Shown piece by piece: positions 44,013 through 54,590 of a stretch of 64,000 nucleotides of DNA. The translations under genes were made by a program, and so were the position numbers. Position 1 is the stretch's first letter, and each line of letters begins with the position of its first letter. The notes below the pieces were generated by a model, which had not been told where the DNA came from, made no database searches, and saw nothing but the letters and a program-made list of their open reading frames with translations. Origin of the DNA: Phaeodactylum tricornutum CCAP 1055/1. Lineage: Eukaryota > Bacillariophyta > Bacillariophyceae > Surirellales > Neidiaceae. Location: positions 558,001 to 622,000 of the forward strand of contig NC_011683.1 of assembly GCF_000150955.2 (NCBI RefSeq), in the 5' to 3' direction.

Positions 44013-44218
44013 TATTGAAGAACACAAAACGACGATGGAGATCACAGTTGGGGAAAATGATGAACTACGAAGATTATGAGTCTATATTGTACTCTTGGAT
44101 ATTCGTAGGGACTGTGGGGCTGTGATTCGTTGTGTGTGGGACGGAAGCGACTTGGCTTTTAGCAGTAGGCGATTGAACTTCTGGTAAGACGTTGTCCTTA
44201 CCAGGAGTTGGATCAACA
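44013..44218 (-). repeat. LTR (5' LTR of the copia element)
   Basis: 206 bp, the partner of 38954-39159. As the 5' LTR it would carry the element's own promoter, reading away from SmD1. Confidence 0.92.
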
Positions 44219-44223
44219 ACAAC
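44219..44223. repeat. Target-site duplication, right copy
   Basis: ACAAC, identical to 38949-38953 on the other side of the element. Confidence 0.85.
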
Positions 44224-44386
44224 GCCACCATTGGAAAAAACGAAACGCCATCGGAGGAAATTCGAGATTACTCATCTACCCATAGCATCTCGTCCTCTTT
44301 GCCTAGTCAAATCCGGACCACCCTTGGTATATTTGGATCTGTACCTCCACTGTCGTTGCTGCTCGTATTGTTTCAAAGTTAGTGCA

Positions 44387-44811
44387 ATGAAGCTCGTCAA
44401 GTTTTTGCAAAAGCTGAATCGCGAGCAAGTAACGATCGAGCTGAAGAATGGCACCGTCGTACAAGGGACGGTGGTCGGGGTGGATTCGACCATGAATTGC
44501 CATTTGAAAAAGGCCAAAGTCACAGTGTACGTGATACAATCATAGTTAGTGAAAGTGTCCATGCCTGCACAAAATGCCACATCCTTCTCACCCTGTGTTT
44601 ATCTCTGTAATTCCGCAGACGGGGCAAAAATCCGGTACCCTACGCCACGTTGTCGGTACGGGGTTCCACCATGCGCTCGTGGATCTTGCCCGAAAGTCTG
44701 AATTTGGACGCCTTATTAGTAGACGATGCACCGAAAAAGTCTGTCGTGCCGAAACAAGCCGGAGGACCGGGTCGAGGTCGGGGCCGTGGCCGTGGACGGG
44801 GACGACGATAG
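44387..44811 (+). CDS. Small nuclear ribonucleoprotein SmD1
   Basis: Core spliceosome protein: one of seven Sm subunits that ring U1, U2, U4 and U5 snRNAs. Two exons, 44387-44526 and 44619-44811, joined in phase 2 (donor GTACGT, acceptor TTCCGCAG, 92-nt intron); 110 aa. Sm motif 1 is [19 protein letters not shown] with [18 protein letters not shown]. Sm motif 2 is [15 protein letters not shown]. The tail is the typical Gly-Arg repeat ([13 protein letters not shown]), a target for arginine methylation. The length is close to that of other SmD1 proteins. A young copia element ends 168 bp upstream of the ATG, so the promoter or 5' UTR may have been changed. Confidence 0.96.
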
Positions 44812-45612
44812 AAACGCCGTTTGTACGAAACCCCGCGTAACGGAACCTGGCGATGGGGTGGATACGGACCGACTCTTTTTGGGGGGAGGATGGGAATGCT
44901 ATTGCGTAGAGAAACGTACTGAAACACCAGCTTTCACATCGTGTGTGAGAACCACGCTGGGATGATTCGATTCTTCCCGTAGCATACAAGGCTTTCTTAT
45001 TCGTGGCGTGTTTATTTTGGCATTGGGCGTATAGGTAATCGTAAGACGTTCACGTTATCCACAAGCTTGCTTTTTAAGCTTCCGCTTCCTTACCACTCTA
45101 TCACGGATGTGCTGTCCAGCTTGGTGCTCTGCAAGGGAAGTGACGGTTTGTATAGGCGTTTTCGTGTGACGGTGAAGCGGCACGACAACAAACACGAGAC
45201 GGATGTCTTGTTGCATACATAGATCTGATTCTTTTCTACACCATCATCGTTTACCCCTAGCTGCACATTTCTACCTATCTCCATCATGCCAATAGAAGGT
45301 AGCTCTGCAAACAACCTACTATGGGGTACCGTATAGTGGTCGGTCTACGACCAACGTCGATTCACGCGGTGGGTTACACACGTAACTCATGTATTCTCTA
45401 TAGAACGTAACATCGTATACCTATTCGTTGCGCCGTCACACAGTCGCCAAAAGAAACCAACTTTTGTTGTTCAATACGTGGATACGATACCGGATGACGT
45501 CCGTTCATTCGATCCAAGCAATCGCAACCGAGTGCAACACACACGTCCTCGTCGCTTTTGAGAACCACTCTGTGTGACGATGTAATCCATTTGGGCCCCC
45601 CATTCTCTCTCG
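44812..45612. other. Convergent 3' intergenic region
   Basis: About 800 bp between the stop codons of SmD1 (+) and the RsfS gene (-). Small overlapping ORFs without recognisable domains; no RNA gene seen. Confidence 0.45.
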
Positions 45613-46341
45613 TTACGACCAAAAGGGATCATCTTCGGCAGCCACGAACCCGTCGTCCATACGATCAGTCGAGACAGTCTCCACCTGATTAGGGACCAAG
45701 ACGTGGTCCATATCCACAGGAATTCCTCCCTTTTCCTTCCATTGTCCTTCCACATTGTAGTATAATCTCGATTTGGGCGTCATGACGTGTACCATGACAT
45801 TGCCGTAATCCAGAAGCATCCAACCGGATTCGGCACTGCCTTCGGGAACGCCGCTGCCACCGGGCGTTAGGGCGTACCGTTCCTGCACGTCCTTGACAAT
45901 GGCGGCGGCAATGGCCTGATTTTGCGGCCGGGAATTTCCCGAAAGGAGAACGAGAAAGGAAGTCAAGGTACTAACATTCCCGACGTGGAGGACGACGATG
46001 TCGTCGGCCTTACGGCCGTCGGCGGCTTGGACGATAGTGGTGACGAACTCCAAGTCTTCCGGGTCGAGATGTGCCGAACCTTCCCGCGCGTCGCCGACGG
46101 TGGTCTCCATGGGCTGTTGGATAAAGTCCATCATGGACCGTTGATCCTGTTTGGTCGAGTACGGCGTAGTTGCGGAGGTTCGTGTACCGCTGGTACGACG
46201 ATTGTCATCTGGAGTGGCGTGACGGCGGGTGGCGAATCTTCGCAACGATCGCGGTGTGGCTCTGCAACGCGTAAACGGAAGAACTTACATTGTGAGCAGG
46301 GAATGGCCAAACGTGTGGTTGCGTCGACTAATAAGTATCAT
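45613..46341 (-). CDS. Ribosomal silencing factor RsfS / Iojap family
   Basis: Binds the large ribosomal subunit of bacterial-type (organelle) ribosomes and blocks subunit joining; also needed for assembly. The domain covers the second half of the chain: LEFVTTIVQAADGRKADDIV, VLHVGNVSTLTSFLVLLSGN, and GWMLLDYGNVMVHVMTP followed by RLYYNVEGQW. The ATG at 46134 (MMDFIQQP) gives a 173-aa protein without leader. A better start may be exon 1 at 46289-46341 (MILISRRNHTFGHSLLT) joined in phase 2 to 45613-46261. That gives an Arg-rich N-terminus (IATPRSLRRFATRR) like a mitochondrial presequence, but it needs an intron of only 27 nt (GTAAGT...TTGCAG). Family secure; N-terminus and organelle uncertain. 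Confidence 0.85.
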
Positions 46342-47446
46342 TCTATAATCTCACGTCTGTGGCGTGTCAACACCAAACGTACCTTCCCGTGAGTCGATCG
46401 ACCAAAGACCAAGCCGACCCTCGACACAGGCATTGCGAGACCAGTAGCATCAGCAATCGACTACGCGTCGAACCAAACATCTTTGTACCAAAGATTACCT
46501 TGCCTGCCTCCAACAGAGCGCGATTGGGAGAGGAATACTGAACAGGAGGGCAATGAGTGAGCAGTAAAGCACCGCAACGATTGTTTTCTTCGTCTCGGCC
46601 AAATGGGTTCGCAGTCAGTCAGTAAACAAATATACTGTTGGAACGATTTCACAAGTTCGATCGATGCGTCGAAAAAAGAACACAACTGTCACAACCCGGA
46701 CGGAAGAAAACGATGGGTGCGAGAGTGTCTACTGGTGTCCCTCCATTCACTTTGAAAAACGAAGAGAAGACCTATCGTCAGACACGAAAATAGGGCGCCA
46801 TTGTTACGACTAACAGACAGACGGAATGACATCTGACATCTGAGGCAGTAACCGTTGGTGGACAGACAGACAGACAGGCACACACGGTCCCGCAGAAACC
46901 TTCACGCGTCGAGGGTTCTTTGGTTCCACATGGAATGCTCACACTCCGACACGACCGGCAACAATTGGACCGTTGGGTGTCGTATATTGTCACAAGACAC
47001 CAAACAAATGCACGCAACACAAGAAGAGCCAATACAAACGGCGATTGCCATCGCAGGTCAGCAAAAAAGCCCAGAGATCCAAGGATTAACTGAAACAGTA
47101 AATGCACTCCACACAAAGACACGGTCTGGTTGGTAACAAAACATCCTGCACCTTCAGCAATCCCATCGAGTTGATTCCTCTTGTTGCCCCATCAATCCCG
47201 TCGATTGTTGCGGTTGGACATCCCACAAAGATCCACAAGCGCCTTTCCCGTTCAGAATGTACGTCTCGAGTCCCCGCACTTGCGATTGACTGTGAACGAC
47301 TACACAAGCGAGGCACTCGGGGGTCGCACACCGAGAATGAGAATTGGACTGCACTGGACTGCACACATCAGACGACCTTGGACTCGGTCCATGATCTCAC
47401 CACTGCTCTTTTTTTGTGTTGCTTTGCGAAACAGACCGTTTGCAGT
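46342..47446. other. Divergent promoter region, RsfS / ankyrin protein
   Basis: About 1.1 kb. It contains a GACA microsatellite and several overlapping short ORFs without recognisable domains. No RNA gene identified. Confidence 0.45.
46861..46877. repeat. (GACA)n microsatellite
   Basis: Four perfect GACA units upstream of the ankyrin gene. Confidence 0.8.
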
Positions 47447-50290
47447 ATGCGTTGGACTCTAGCCACCTTGCTTTGTGCGCTCGTGTCCCCATCCTATGCC
47501 GAAAAGGAAGCGACGGCACCTCCGCCCTTTTTCGTCCAGGATCCGACCGATTCCTTATGCCTTGCGGGTGAAGAATTTAAACGATGCTCCATTGATACGC
47601 TCTTTTACGTCGTGGGATCTCCCGGTACGTATCCGTAAATGTGTCCACCAACGACGTCATGTTCTCGGATGGGGTGCTCCGCAACGTTGGCCTTCCTACG
47701 TATTGACAGTTGCTTACAAACTCACTAACTCGCTCATTTGTCTTTACCTTGTCCTTGGATACTCCCCGTGTACGCGTGTGTGTTTGTGTTTACGTATTAA
47801 CCCCTGTTTGTAGGACAATACCAAATTCACAAACGAGCGTTGGACGGAACGATTGACGAAGCCGACGACGGAACCTGTCTCACCAAAAAGTCATGCAAAG
47901 ATGCCGACGTGGCCAAAATCCAGGACGCCAAACTAGCCAAGTGCAGTCACTGCGGCGCCAAAAATTGGAATATTCTAGGTGACGCCGATACTGGCTACGT
48001 TCTTTCGGAAGGAGACGGCAAGACCTGTCTCATCCGGGAAAAGGGTACCAAGAAGGCTATGACGGCACCCTGCGATGCTCCCGATATTCCCTTTGTCCCA
48101 CTCCAACTCCAATTCGCGTCGCCATCCGATATCAAGACGATGAGCTCGCCCGGAGCGCGACTAGTCGGAGCCGCCAGCGATGGAGACAAAAAAGCTTTTC
48201 AGGCCTTGCTCAAGGAAGGGATCGACGTGAATTCGAGAGATTGGGACGATTTGACGGCTCTCATTCCAGCCGCTTCCGCGGGACACTTGGATATCGTCAA
48301 ACTTCTAATTAAGGAAGGCGTCGACGTCAACGCCCAGGATAAGGACGGAATTTCGGCGCTTATGGAAGCCTCCATTATGGGACACACCAAAATAGTGCAG
48401 TTTTTGTTGGAGAACGGAGCAGAAGTTGACGCGACAGCCGGATCGGAAGTCTCAGCCTTGTGGTTGGCGGCCAGTGAAGGCAAAACGGATGTGATGAAGA
48501 TTTTGCTGCAAAAACATGCCGATGCGTCCAACAGTCGGTCAGACGGTATTACGGCTCTCATGACGGCCAGTGTCGGAGGGCACGTGGATGCTGTCAAGTT
48601 TCTCTTGGAAAACGGTGCCGACGCTACCGCCACGGACAAGGACGGTTTGACGGCGCTGCTCAACGCCGCCGAGAAAGGCAGTGTGGAAGTATTGAAACTG
48701 CTAGCCACACACGTCAACGACCCCAAGTACTTGGACATCATGTCCAATACCGGATTTAACGCCTTAATTATCGCTGCTGCTCACGGACACGCCGACGCGA
48801 TCGAGTACTTGATTGAGGCTGGTGCGGACGTTGCCGCCGTGCACGAAAATGGCGTCACGCCGTTGATGTATGCGGCCGCATCCGACCACGTCAAGGCCAT
48901 GCAGGTGTTGATCGAGAAGGGTAACGCGGACTTGAATTTCCGTCACAGCAACGGCGGAACCGCCTTGCTGGAAGCCGCTACCGGCGGCGCCGTCGACGCT
49001 ATGCGCTATCTGATCGAGAAGGGTGCCGCCTACGACTTTTTGGACGACGATGGTGTGTCACCTCTCATGGCGGTCGCTTCGCAGGGATCTCTGGAAGGTC
49101 AAAAGGTAGTGATGGATGCTTTAACCAAGAAGCTTTCGGCCGAGGAGATCAAGACTCATATTGATGTCTTGTCCTACTCGGGGGGTTCCGCTATCATGTT
49201 TGCGGCCTCCGGAGGCCACACGGAATGCGTGCAGCACTTGATGGAACTCGGGGCAGATATCAACGCAATTGCCAAGGCTGAGCCGGATTATCTAGTCAAA
49301 CTGAAAAAGATGATCGAAGAAGGTACAGCCCAGGAAGATGAGCCTCACGTAGATGGCGTGACGGCATTGCACGTTGCGGCGCAAGGAGGTCACTTGGCCA
49401 CTGTCGAAGCCCTCGTGGAGGCGGGGGCCAATATCGGCATTCAGGATGAAGAGAACCGTACTTCTTTACTTATGGCTATCAAAGGAAACCACGGAGAAGT
49501 AGCCAGCGCCCTTGTGAGAGGCGGCGCGGACCCAAACACTCCTTACGTAGATGATGAAGGCACATCCCACAATTTGCTGTTCGACGCCATCATGGTCGAA
49601 AACGAAGATTTTGCCAAGTTATTGATTGAGAAAGGCGCCGACCTTAGCCATGTGGACGAGAAAAAAGTTTCGACACTGCTGCAGGCGAGTCACAGAGGAT
49701 TTGCGGATGTCGTCAAGCTTCTCTTGGAGAAGAATAGTGACAAAAGCTACATTGACTCCGCCAGCGAGGAAGGTATCACGCCTCTGATTGCTGCTTCTTC
49801 CGAAGGCCATCCCGCGATTGTTAAACTTTTAATTGCTGCTAACGCCGACATTAACGCCAAAGATCAAGATCAGACTTCCGCGGTCATGGCAGCTGCAGCA
49901 AGAGGGCACCTTGACGTAGTCCAGGAGCTGATCACGGCCAAGGCCAATCTAAACGAGCAAAACAAAGACGGCCACACTGCTCTCATGTTTGCTTACAACG
50001 GGAAAAATCAGGTGGAAACCCTTTGGGAGAGATATGCACAGTTTGTGAAGGACTCTGCGGAGGAGGAATCTGCCGACGATGCTGGCACCGGGACGATTAT
50101 TCGGGAGGCCTTAGGCAATCATACAGCGTTGGTTGACTTGCTGCTAAAGAGCGGAGCCGACGAGCTGTTGAAAGACAAGGAAGGGCACGTCGCAAAAGAC
50201 TTTGACTTCCACCCGGATGCGGACTCTGAAGTGATCGAGAAGGAAGCAAAGGCCGAACAAGTTCGCGACGAAAGTAAGAACGAACTGTAA
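47447..50290 (+). CDS. ER-lumen ankyrin-repeat protein with C-terminal KNEL
   Basis: Two exons, 47447-47624 and 47814-50290, joined in phase 1 (donor GTACGT, acceptor TTTGTAG, 189-nt intron); 884 aa. The signal peptide is MRWTLATLLCALVSPSYA. Residues about 20-150 form a Cys-rich region with repeated C-L elements (DSLCLAG, GTCLTKKSC, KTCLIREKG) and GAKNWNILGD, vaguely like a beta-trefoil lectin. From about residue 165 to 850 run some 18 ankyrin repeats of the usual form (DGISALMEASIMGHTKIVQF, DGLTALLNAAEKGSVEVLKL), with two acidic insertions. The last residues are ESKNEL, a KDEL-like ER retrieval signal. Signal peptide plus KNEL predict residence in the ER lumen. Ankyrin repeats usually act in the cytosol or nucleus, so this is unusual. 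Partner unknown. Confidence 0.88.
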
Positions 50291-50638
50291 AATTGAAAAC
50301 ATCAAACGATAGTTTTTTATGAAACACGATGGAACTAGTGATGGCGAGCTTTTCCACTACAGCTGCATGGTATGGATAATACAAACCAATTTAGATCCTG
50401 TTGGTCAATGCATAGATTACCGCGTACACTAGTAGAGAACTCTGGAGCTAGAGAGAGACTTTCGAAAAGTAGCGCAAAAAGGTTAGGGATCGATCGGCAC
50501 CAAAATGTCGAAAACGGTCGTTCCACGATAGCGCACAACAACCTCGTCGACCGGCACAACAAAGTGTTCACAACTCGAAGTGCTTTGCCTGATCCAAATG
50601 TACTATTCGATACATAACTGAAAGTTTGCTATATCTCG
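50291..50638. other. Intergenic region between ankyrin and WW genes
   Basis: About 350 bp between two plus-strand genes. Nothing recognised. Confidence 0.45.
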
Positions 50639-51310
50639 ATGGCGAGTGAAAGTCTCCCTTTGGACTGGTCCATGGCGATCGACGCCAGCAGTGGTCGTAA
50701 GTACTATTTTTCACAGACGGGGGAAACACGTTGGGACCCGCCAGCATCCGACACTGTAGGCCGCACAAGCGATCCTCATCGCACCCCAATCGAGGGCCAA
50801 TGGAAACAACACAGTCAGCACCAGAAGCACCGCCATCAAATCGACCAATCCGAAACGCAGTTACCGCAGCACCACTTCATTCAGGAAACCGGACCCGCTG
50901 TGAAAACCACTCCGCTGGATGGTTCGGAACCGCTGGTATTGAGGGCTCGATCGATTGTGGATCAACCTGAATCCGCTGATAACCGTATTGCTTACGAACA
51001 AGAAATGGTTTCGGTCGGGGAGTTGGCCGATATGGTGGCGATCCAAAGATCTCGACAACCCTCGGCCGATCCGTACCAGCCTATTAGGCCGTACGGTTTG
51101 CTCGTGGAGGACGAGAGACCTCCGATTGAAGCGGCCCGCCTCGAAACGCGAATGCATGCGTTGCAAGAGCAGCTACGTAAGATCTGTTGAAAAGCGCTAT
51201 TTTTGCTTTGGGCACGACTTCAATGAGAGCAGCTCGAATGTACAGAGGGCGATCAGGCGGTTTTCTCTGTGTCGGTTTACACCGGGAAGCTATCCTTCAA
51301 TTCTGCATAG
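50639..51310 (+). CDS. WW-domain protein
   Basis: A WW domain near the N-terminus (LPLDWSMAIDASSGRKYYFS, then QTGETRWDPP) has both signature tryptophans and the terminal proline; such domains bind Pro-rich peptides. A Gln/His-rich spacer follows, then a helical C-terminal part (YEQEMVSVGELADMVAIQRS, AARLETRMHALQEQL). Exon 1 is 50639-51176. A good donor (CTAC|GTAAGATC) suggests a second exon 51246-51310 after a 69-nt intron (acceptor TGTACAG). That would replace a two-codon read-through end with about 20 residues (QGDQAVFSVSVYTGKLSFNS) and give about 200 aa. Without splicing the frame stops at 51190. No other domain is seen; role unknown. Confidence 0.72.
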
Positions 51311-52079
51311 ACAAGGATCTGAACCTCCAAGTGAATATTATTTCCTATTGATGGCCGACGATTCTTAAGGTTGTAGCAAATCGAAATGAAGTATAGCCAA
51401 AATTAGGTACGGTAGATGGCAGACTCAGGCCGTCCAGTAAAACATATTCTCTCCAATAATAAGGAAACAGCAATACGTACGCTCCATCAACAAGTATTTT
51501 CTACTTCTTCATCACCTACAGTATACAGAGGACAACTTTTATGGAAGCCAATTGACCGTGATTCGTCGCTGGGTAGACGATAAACCACAAGGCACACTAA
51601 CTGTAGGTCAGGTCAGGTCAGTCCGTAGGCTTTTGGATCGGGGATGATCACGTACGTGCGACAACGGGACCGGCTTCTCGTTGACAATGTCGCCGAGACA
51701 TAGGACGTGCCGCGGCACGACTCCCAGTCTTTCGTTACTTTTCCAAATACCTGGTACGAAAACACGGTGTTGCGCGACACGACTGTTTGAGAGCACAGTC
51801 CAGTACCGTATGAGACATGTTGGAACCAACCATTTATATTCCAGTATCCGTCGTTACTTTTTACCTACAGAGAAGTCATGGAGGAGCCGAAGAGAAAAAT
51901 ACCTATACACCGGTTCCCCGAGTTCTACCAGTAAGGGGGGCACAGCCCACAAATGACCTGGGCGTGTGCACCAACAAAATAGCCTGCTCCTCCACGCACA
52001 GGACCGCCATAAAACAACACCGGCTCTCTGTGCCGACTGTTACATCCCTATTCACTGTCAGGCAACACCGCTCTTCCCC
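51311..52079. other. Intergenic region upstream of MOB gene
   Basis: About 770 bp. It holds a short AGGTC tandem repeat (51605-51621) and overlapping ORFs without recognisable domains. The frame of the MOB first exon is open upstream from 51966, but a sensible start is the ATG at 52080. Confidence 0.45.
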
Positions 52080-52959
52080 ATGGCGCCGGCACATACTGGA
52101 ACCTTCCAGCCCATGGTACACCGGAGTGGTACACTCCGGGAACGTCTACATTCCTACACTAAACGAACTCTGGGAGCAGGTGGGAGCATAAACGAAGCGG
52201 TACGTTAGATGATACTTTTCGTTTCGACCGCAACCCTCTTACCGCAAATGACTGTGGACGAGTCGTCACGAAGGAGTTTGCTTTAGAATTGCTTGGATTG
52301 TAGCGTACGAATTTCCGGTCAAAAAGTCTCCGTGCGTCTGCCCTTTCTAGTTTTTGTGGACTCGCTCTTACACGTGTGTTGATTTTCTGCTTGCTCGACA
52401 GGTATCCTTACCTGCCGGCGAATCTTGCGCAGCGTGGGTCGCTGTGCACGCCATTGACTTTTATAACGACGTAAGCACCATTTGGGCCGTCATGTCGACG
52501 GACCCATACCTCAAGAGCTTTCGTCCGGGCGAAGGTTTTCCTTCCGGAGTCGAATACCGGTGGGCGGACGGCGGAGCCGAAGCGGTTTCCGTGTCCGCAC
52601 CGATATACATAGACAAGGTCTTGAGCTGGATTGCGGATCAAATGAACAACGCCACCAAGTTTCCCGATGACGATGACGAAGAGAAAGCGCTAACGGTTTT
52701 CCAAACACCACAGTTTGCCTCACTGTGCGGACAAATCTTCCGCCGACTTTTCCGGGTCTACGGAATTATCTACTCTTCCTTCTTTGGTACACTGGAAGCA
52801 CTGGAAATGGCACCGCATCTGAATTCTTGTTTCAAACACTTCATGTTCTTCTGTACCGAATTTGGACTCTTGCCGGAACGCGAGATCGAGCCCTTGGAGG
52901 TGCTTGTAAAGCCCATCCGCAAGCAATACTACTCCGCCAAACAAGGAATAACTGCTTGA
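52080..52959 (+). CDS. MOB kinase-activator family protein
   Basis: MOB proteins bind and activate NDR/LATS-type kinases that control mitotic exit and cell growth. Two exons, 52080-52199 and 52402-52959, joined in phase 0 (donor GCG|GTACGT, acceptor CTCGACAG, 202-nt intron); 225 aa. The join gives YTKRTLGAGGSINEA-VSLPAGES, matching the conserved L-G-x-G-x-x-x-x-A-V-x-L-P-x-G-E core. Further family stretches are WVAVHAIDFYNDVS, EYRWADG, IFRRLFRVYGIIYSSFF and HLNSCFKHFMFFCTEF. The two zinc-binding histidines are present. The usual C-x4-C pair between the DF and YxWADG motifs is absent (here AVMSTDPYLKSFRPGEGF). An acidic DDDDEEK insert is also unusual. Family secure; zinc site apparently incomplete. 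Confidence 0.9.
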
Positions 52960-53180
52960 CGGATTACTGTAACAATTGTGGCACTGTCACGTCAACAACC
53001 ACGGATAAATTGCATTTTCCTTAACCAATTTAAACAATTGCGTACAAGGCATACAAAGTAGTAGAGAGGTACACAAGCTTCCGGTTCCATAGGCCCGTAG
53101 TCACACGATCGATGGACAATCCGGTGGTTTCCAAGTAGGAGCTGCGCGCCGAAGAAATTCGTTGGTTGCGTACGGCCTTT

Positions 53181-53676
53181 TTACTCCAGCGTCGCGTCCG
53201 CGGCGTAGTCCCATCCTTCCCCGGTTGCCGGAAACAGGCCATCGAATTTACGCGCCTTTCGCGGTTCCGCCATAAAGTCGGCCACGGTATCACGCCATTC
53301 CAGGTAGTGCGCCGTTTCCTTGTGCGCGGCGGGCGCTTCGGGTGTCCGGTAGACCTCCACCAAACAAAAGGCGTTGGGGTCCTCCCGATCCTGGAGAACG
53401 TCAAAGCGGGCCACTCCGGGCTCCTGTGCACTCTGACGAGCGTTCCGTAGGGAGGCTTCCCGGAAGGCGTCGGCTGTGCCGGGTTTGGTTTGACAAAACA
53501 CGTGCACTGACGAGTTGCCCGTACCGAACGTGATCAACACAAAAGAAAATGTCAGTTTATCGGCAAGCAAGATGACACAGAAAACCAGTGACCATCAAGG
53601 AGGACACCAAACGTGTTTCCTAGCTTCCCCCACTTTTCCATAACGTACCACATAGATACTTCACGTTGGTCGCCAT
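53181..53676 (-). CDS. ABM-domain protein (antibiotic biosynthesis monooxygenase-like)
   Basis: Small alpha/beta-barrel protein of the ABM superfamily, which includes quinol monooxygenases and many proteins of unknown role. Proposed exons: 53649-53676 (MATNVKYLC) and 53181-53506, joined in phase 1 (donor GTACGT, acceptor CGTCAG, 142-nt intron); 117 aa, the usual size. Domain signs: [60 protein letters not shown], and [20 protein letters not shown]. The frame also runs upstream without an ATG, which is why the short first exon was sought; that exon is inferred from splice sites and frame only. Substrate unknown. Confidence 0.78.
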
Positions 53677-53736
53677 GGTTCGGTACTGTAGAAAGTAAGC
53701 GATCCAGAGAATTTCTCGTTAGGATTGTGCCAGTCT

Positions 53737-54221
53737 CTATTGATTTGATCCACCAGCGAGCCAGCGAATGTACTGGCTCGCCATACGCTGTTGCGCAAAC
53801 CAACACGGAAAGTGAATGGCACGGTCGTTGCTCGTTGGTTTTGGTATGCAAGTCTGCAGGGTGAACTCGAGTAAGCCTTTCCCACATTTATGCCACCGGT
53901 TGGTCAACTTACCAGCGGAAGATTGTTTCCAGAAAATGCGAGAGAGGAAGTGAAGCGATTTACAAACGAGGATTGATTGGAAACCAGTCCAACCATACGG
54001 TTCATTTCACAGTCAGTGCCGGGAATTGTGTCTGACAAAAGTGCCCAGATCTTGGTATCGTTTTGGGAGAGGCGTTCACTGTCAGTAGGAGTCCAGATCA
54101 GAAATTGAGGGTTTTGTGCGACGAATCCCATCGTCCGTTCCGAAAAGGTTGGTAGGTAGGTAGATACCGGTAGTTGCGTTCGTTTGGGTACCGCGAGACA
54201 AGTCCAACCGCCGCTTTTCAT
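53737..54221 (-). CDS. Hypothetical protein, uncertain gene model
   Basis: Not recognised. An ATG at 54221 opens 103 codons (MKSGGWTCLAVPKRTQLPVS...) that end exactly at a strong donor (CCGCTG|GTAAGTTG). A phase-0 join to 53737-53853 over a 59-nt intron (acceptor CCCTGCAG) adds 38 residues and a stop, giving about 141 aa. Other frames around 53660-53890 are also open, so exon 2 is unsure. It sits 60 nt upstream of the ABM gene on the same strand and divergent from PCNA. Confidence 0.35.
54151..54163. repeat. Short GGTA tandem repeat
   Basis: Three perfect GGTA/GTAG units within the hypothetical ORF. Confidence 0.6.
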
Positions 54222-54590
54222 AGTTCCTCCGTCCCAATGTACCCTACCCCTTTATCAATTGGAACACGCGGCGCGCCTTTTGCCATTTCCCCGCGCTCCG
54301 CACCAAGGCCCGCGCCCATCGTCAAAGTAGTGGAATTCTACGGGATTTCGTAGGATTGCCGCCTCGCACGCCCACCTTTCTTCGCGCCTCCCGTCCCCGG
54401 CCAAGCGACGTCTCTCCCATCCCACAACCGCTCCAGGCCCTCTCGCTATCCCGGGTAATTGTCATTCTCCCGATCGACTTTTTGGCACCCACGACGACGA
54501 CGACGGTAGAAGGATAGCGGTAGTCTTATTGATTTGTACCTCTTTTGGTCTTTTTTTGTCTCTACATCTCTACTACCAATTAATCTAGCC
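54222..54590. promoter_or_regulatory. PCNA upstream region
   Basis: About 370 bp upstream of the PCNA start, divergent from the hypothetical gene. GC-rich, with TTTGCCATTTCCCCGCGC (54279-54296), which includes a sequence like an E2F site (TTTSSCGC). Calling it an E2F site is inference: PCNA promoters are classic E2F targets in plants and animals. Confidence 0.35.

Larger units (their letters stand above)
38954..44218 (-). mobile_element. Ty1/copia (CoDi-like) LTR retrotransposon
   Basis: A 5,265-bp element in minus orientation with two 206-bp LTRs that differ at one base, and a perfect 5-bp ACAAC target duplication. The interior has a gag-like and a pol-like open frame in the usual order. 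The pol part has protease, integrase, reverse transcriptase and RNase H regions in copia order. Both frames are long, so the element looks whole. Near-identical LTRs mean a recent insertion. Diatom copia elements of the CoDi lineages have this layout; the exact lineage was not determined. It lies about 170 bp upstream of the SmD1 start codon, in opposite orientation to that gene. Confidence 0.94.
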
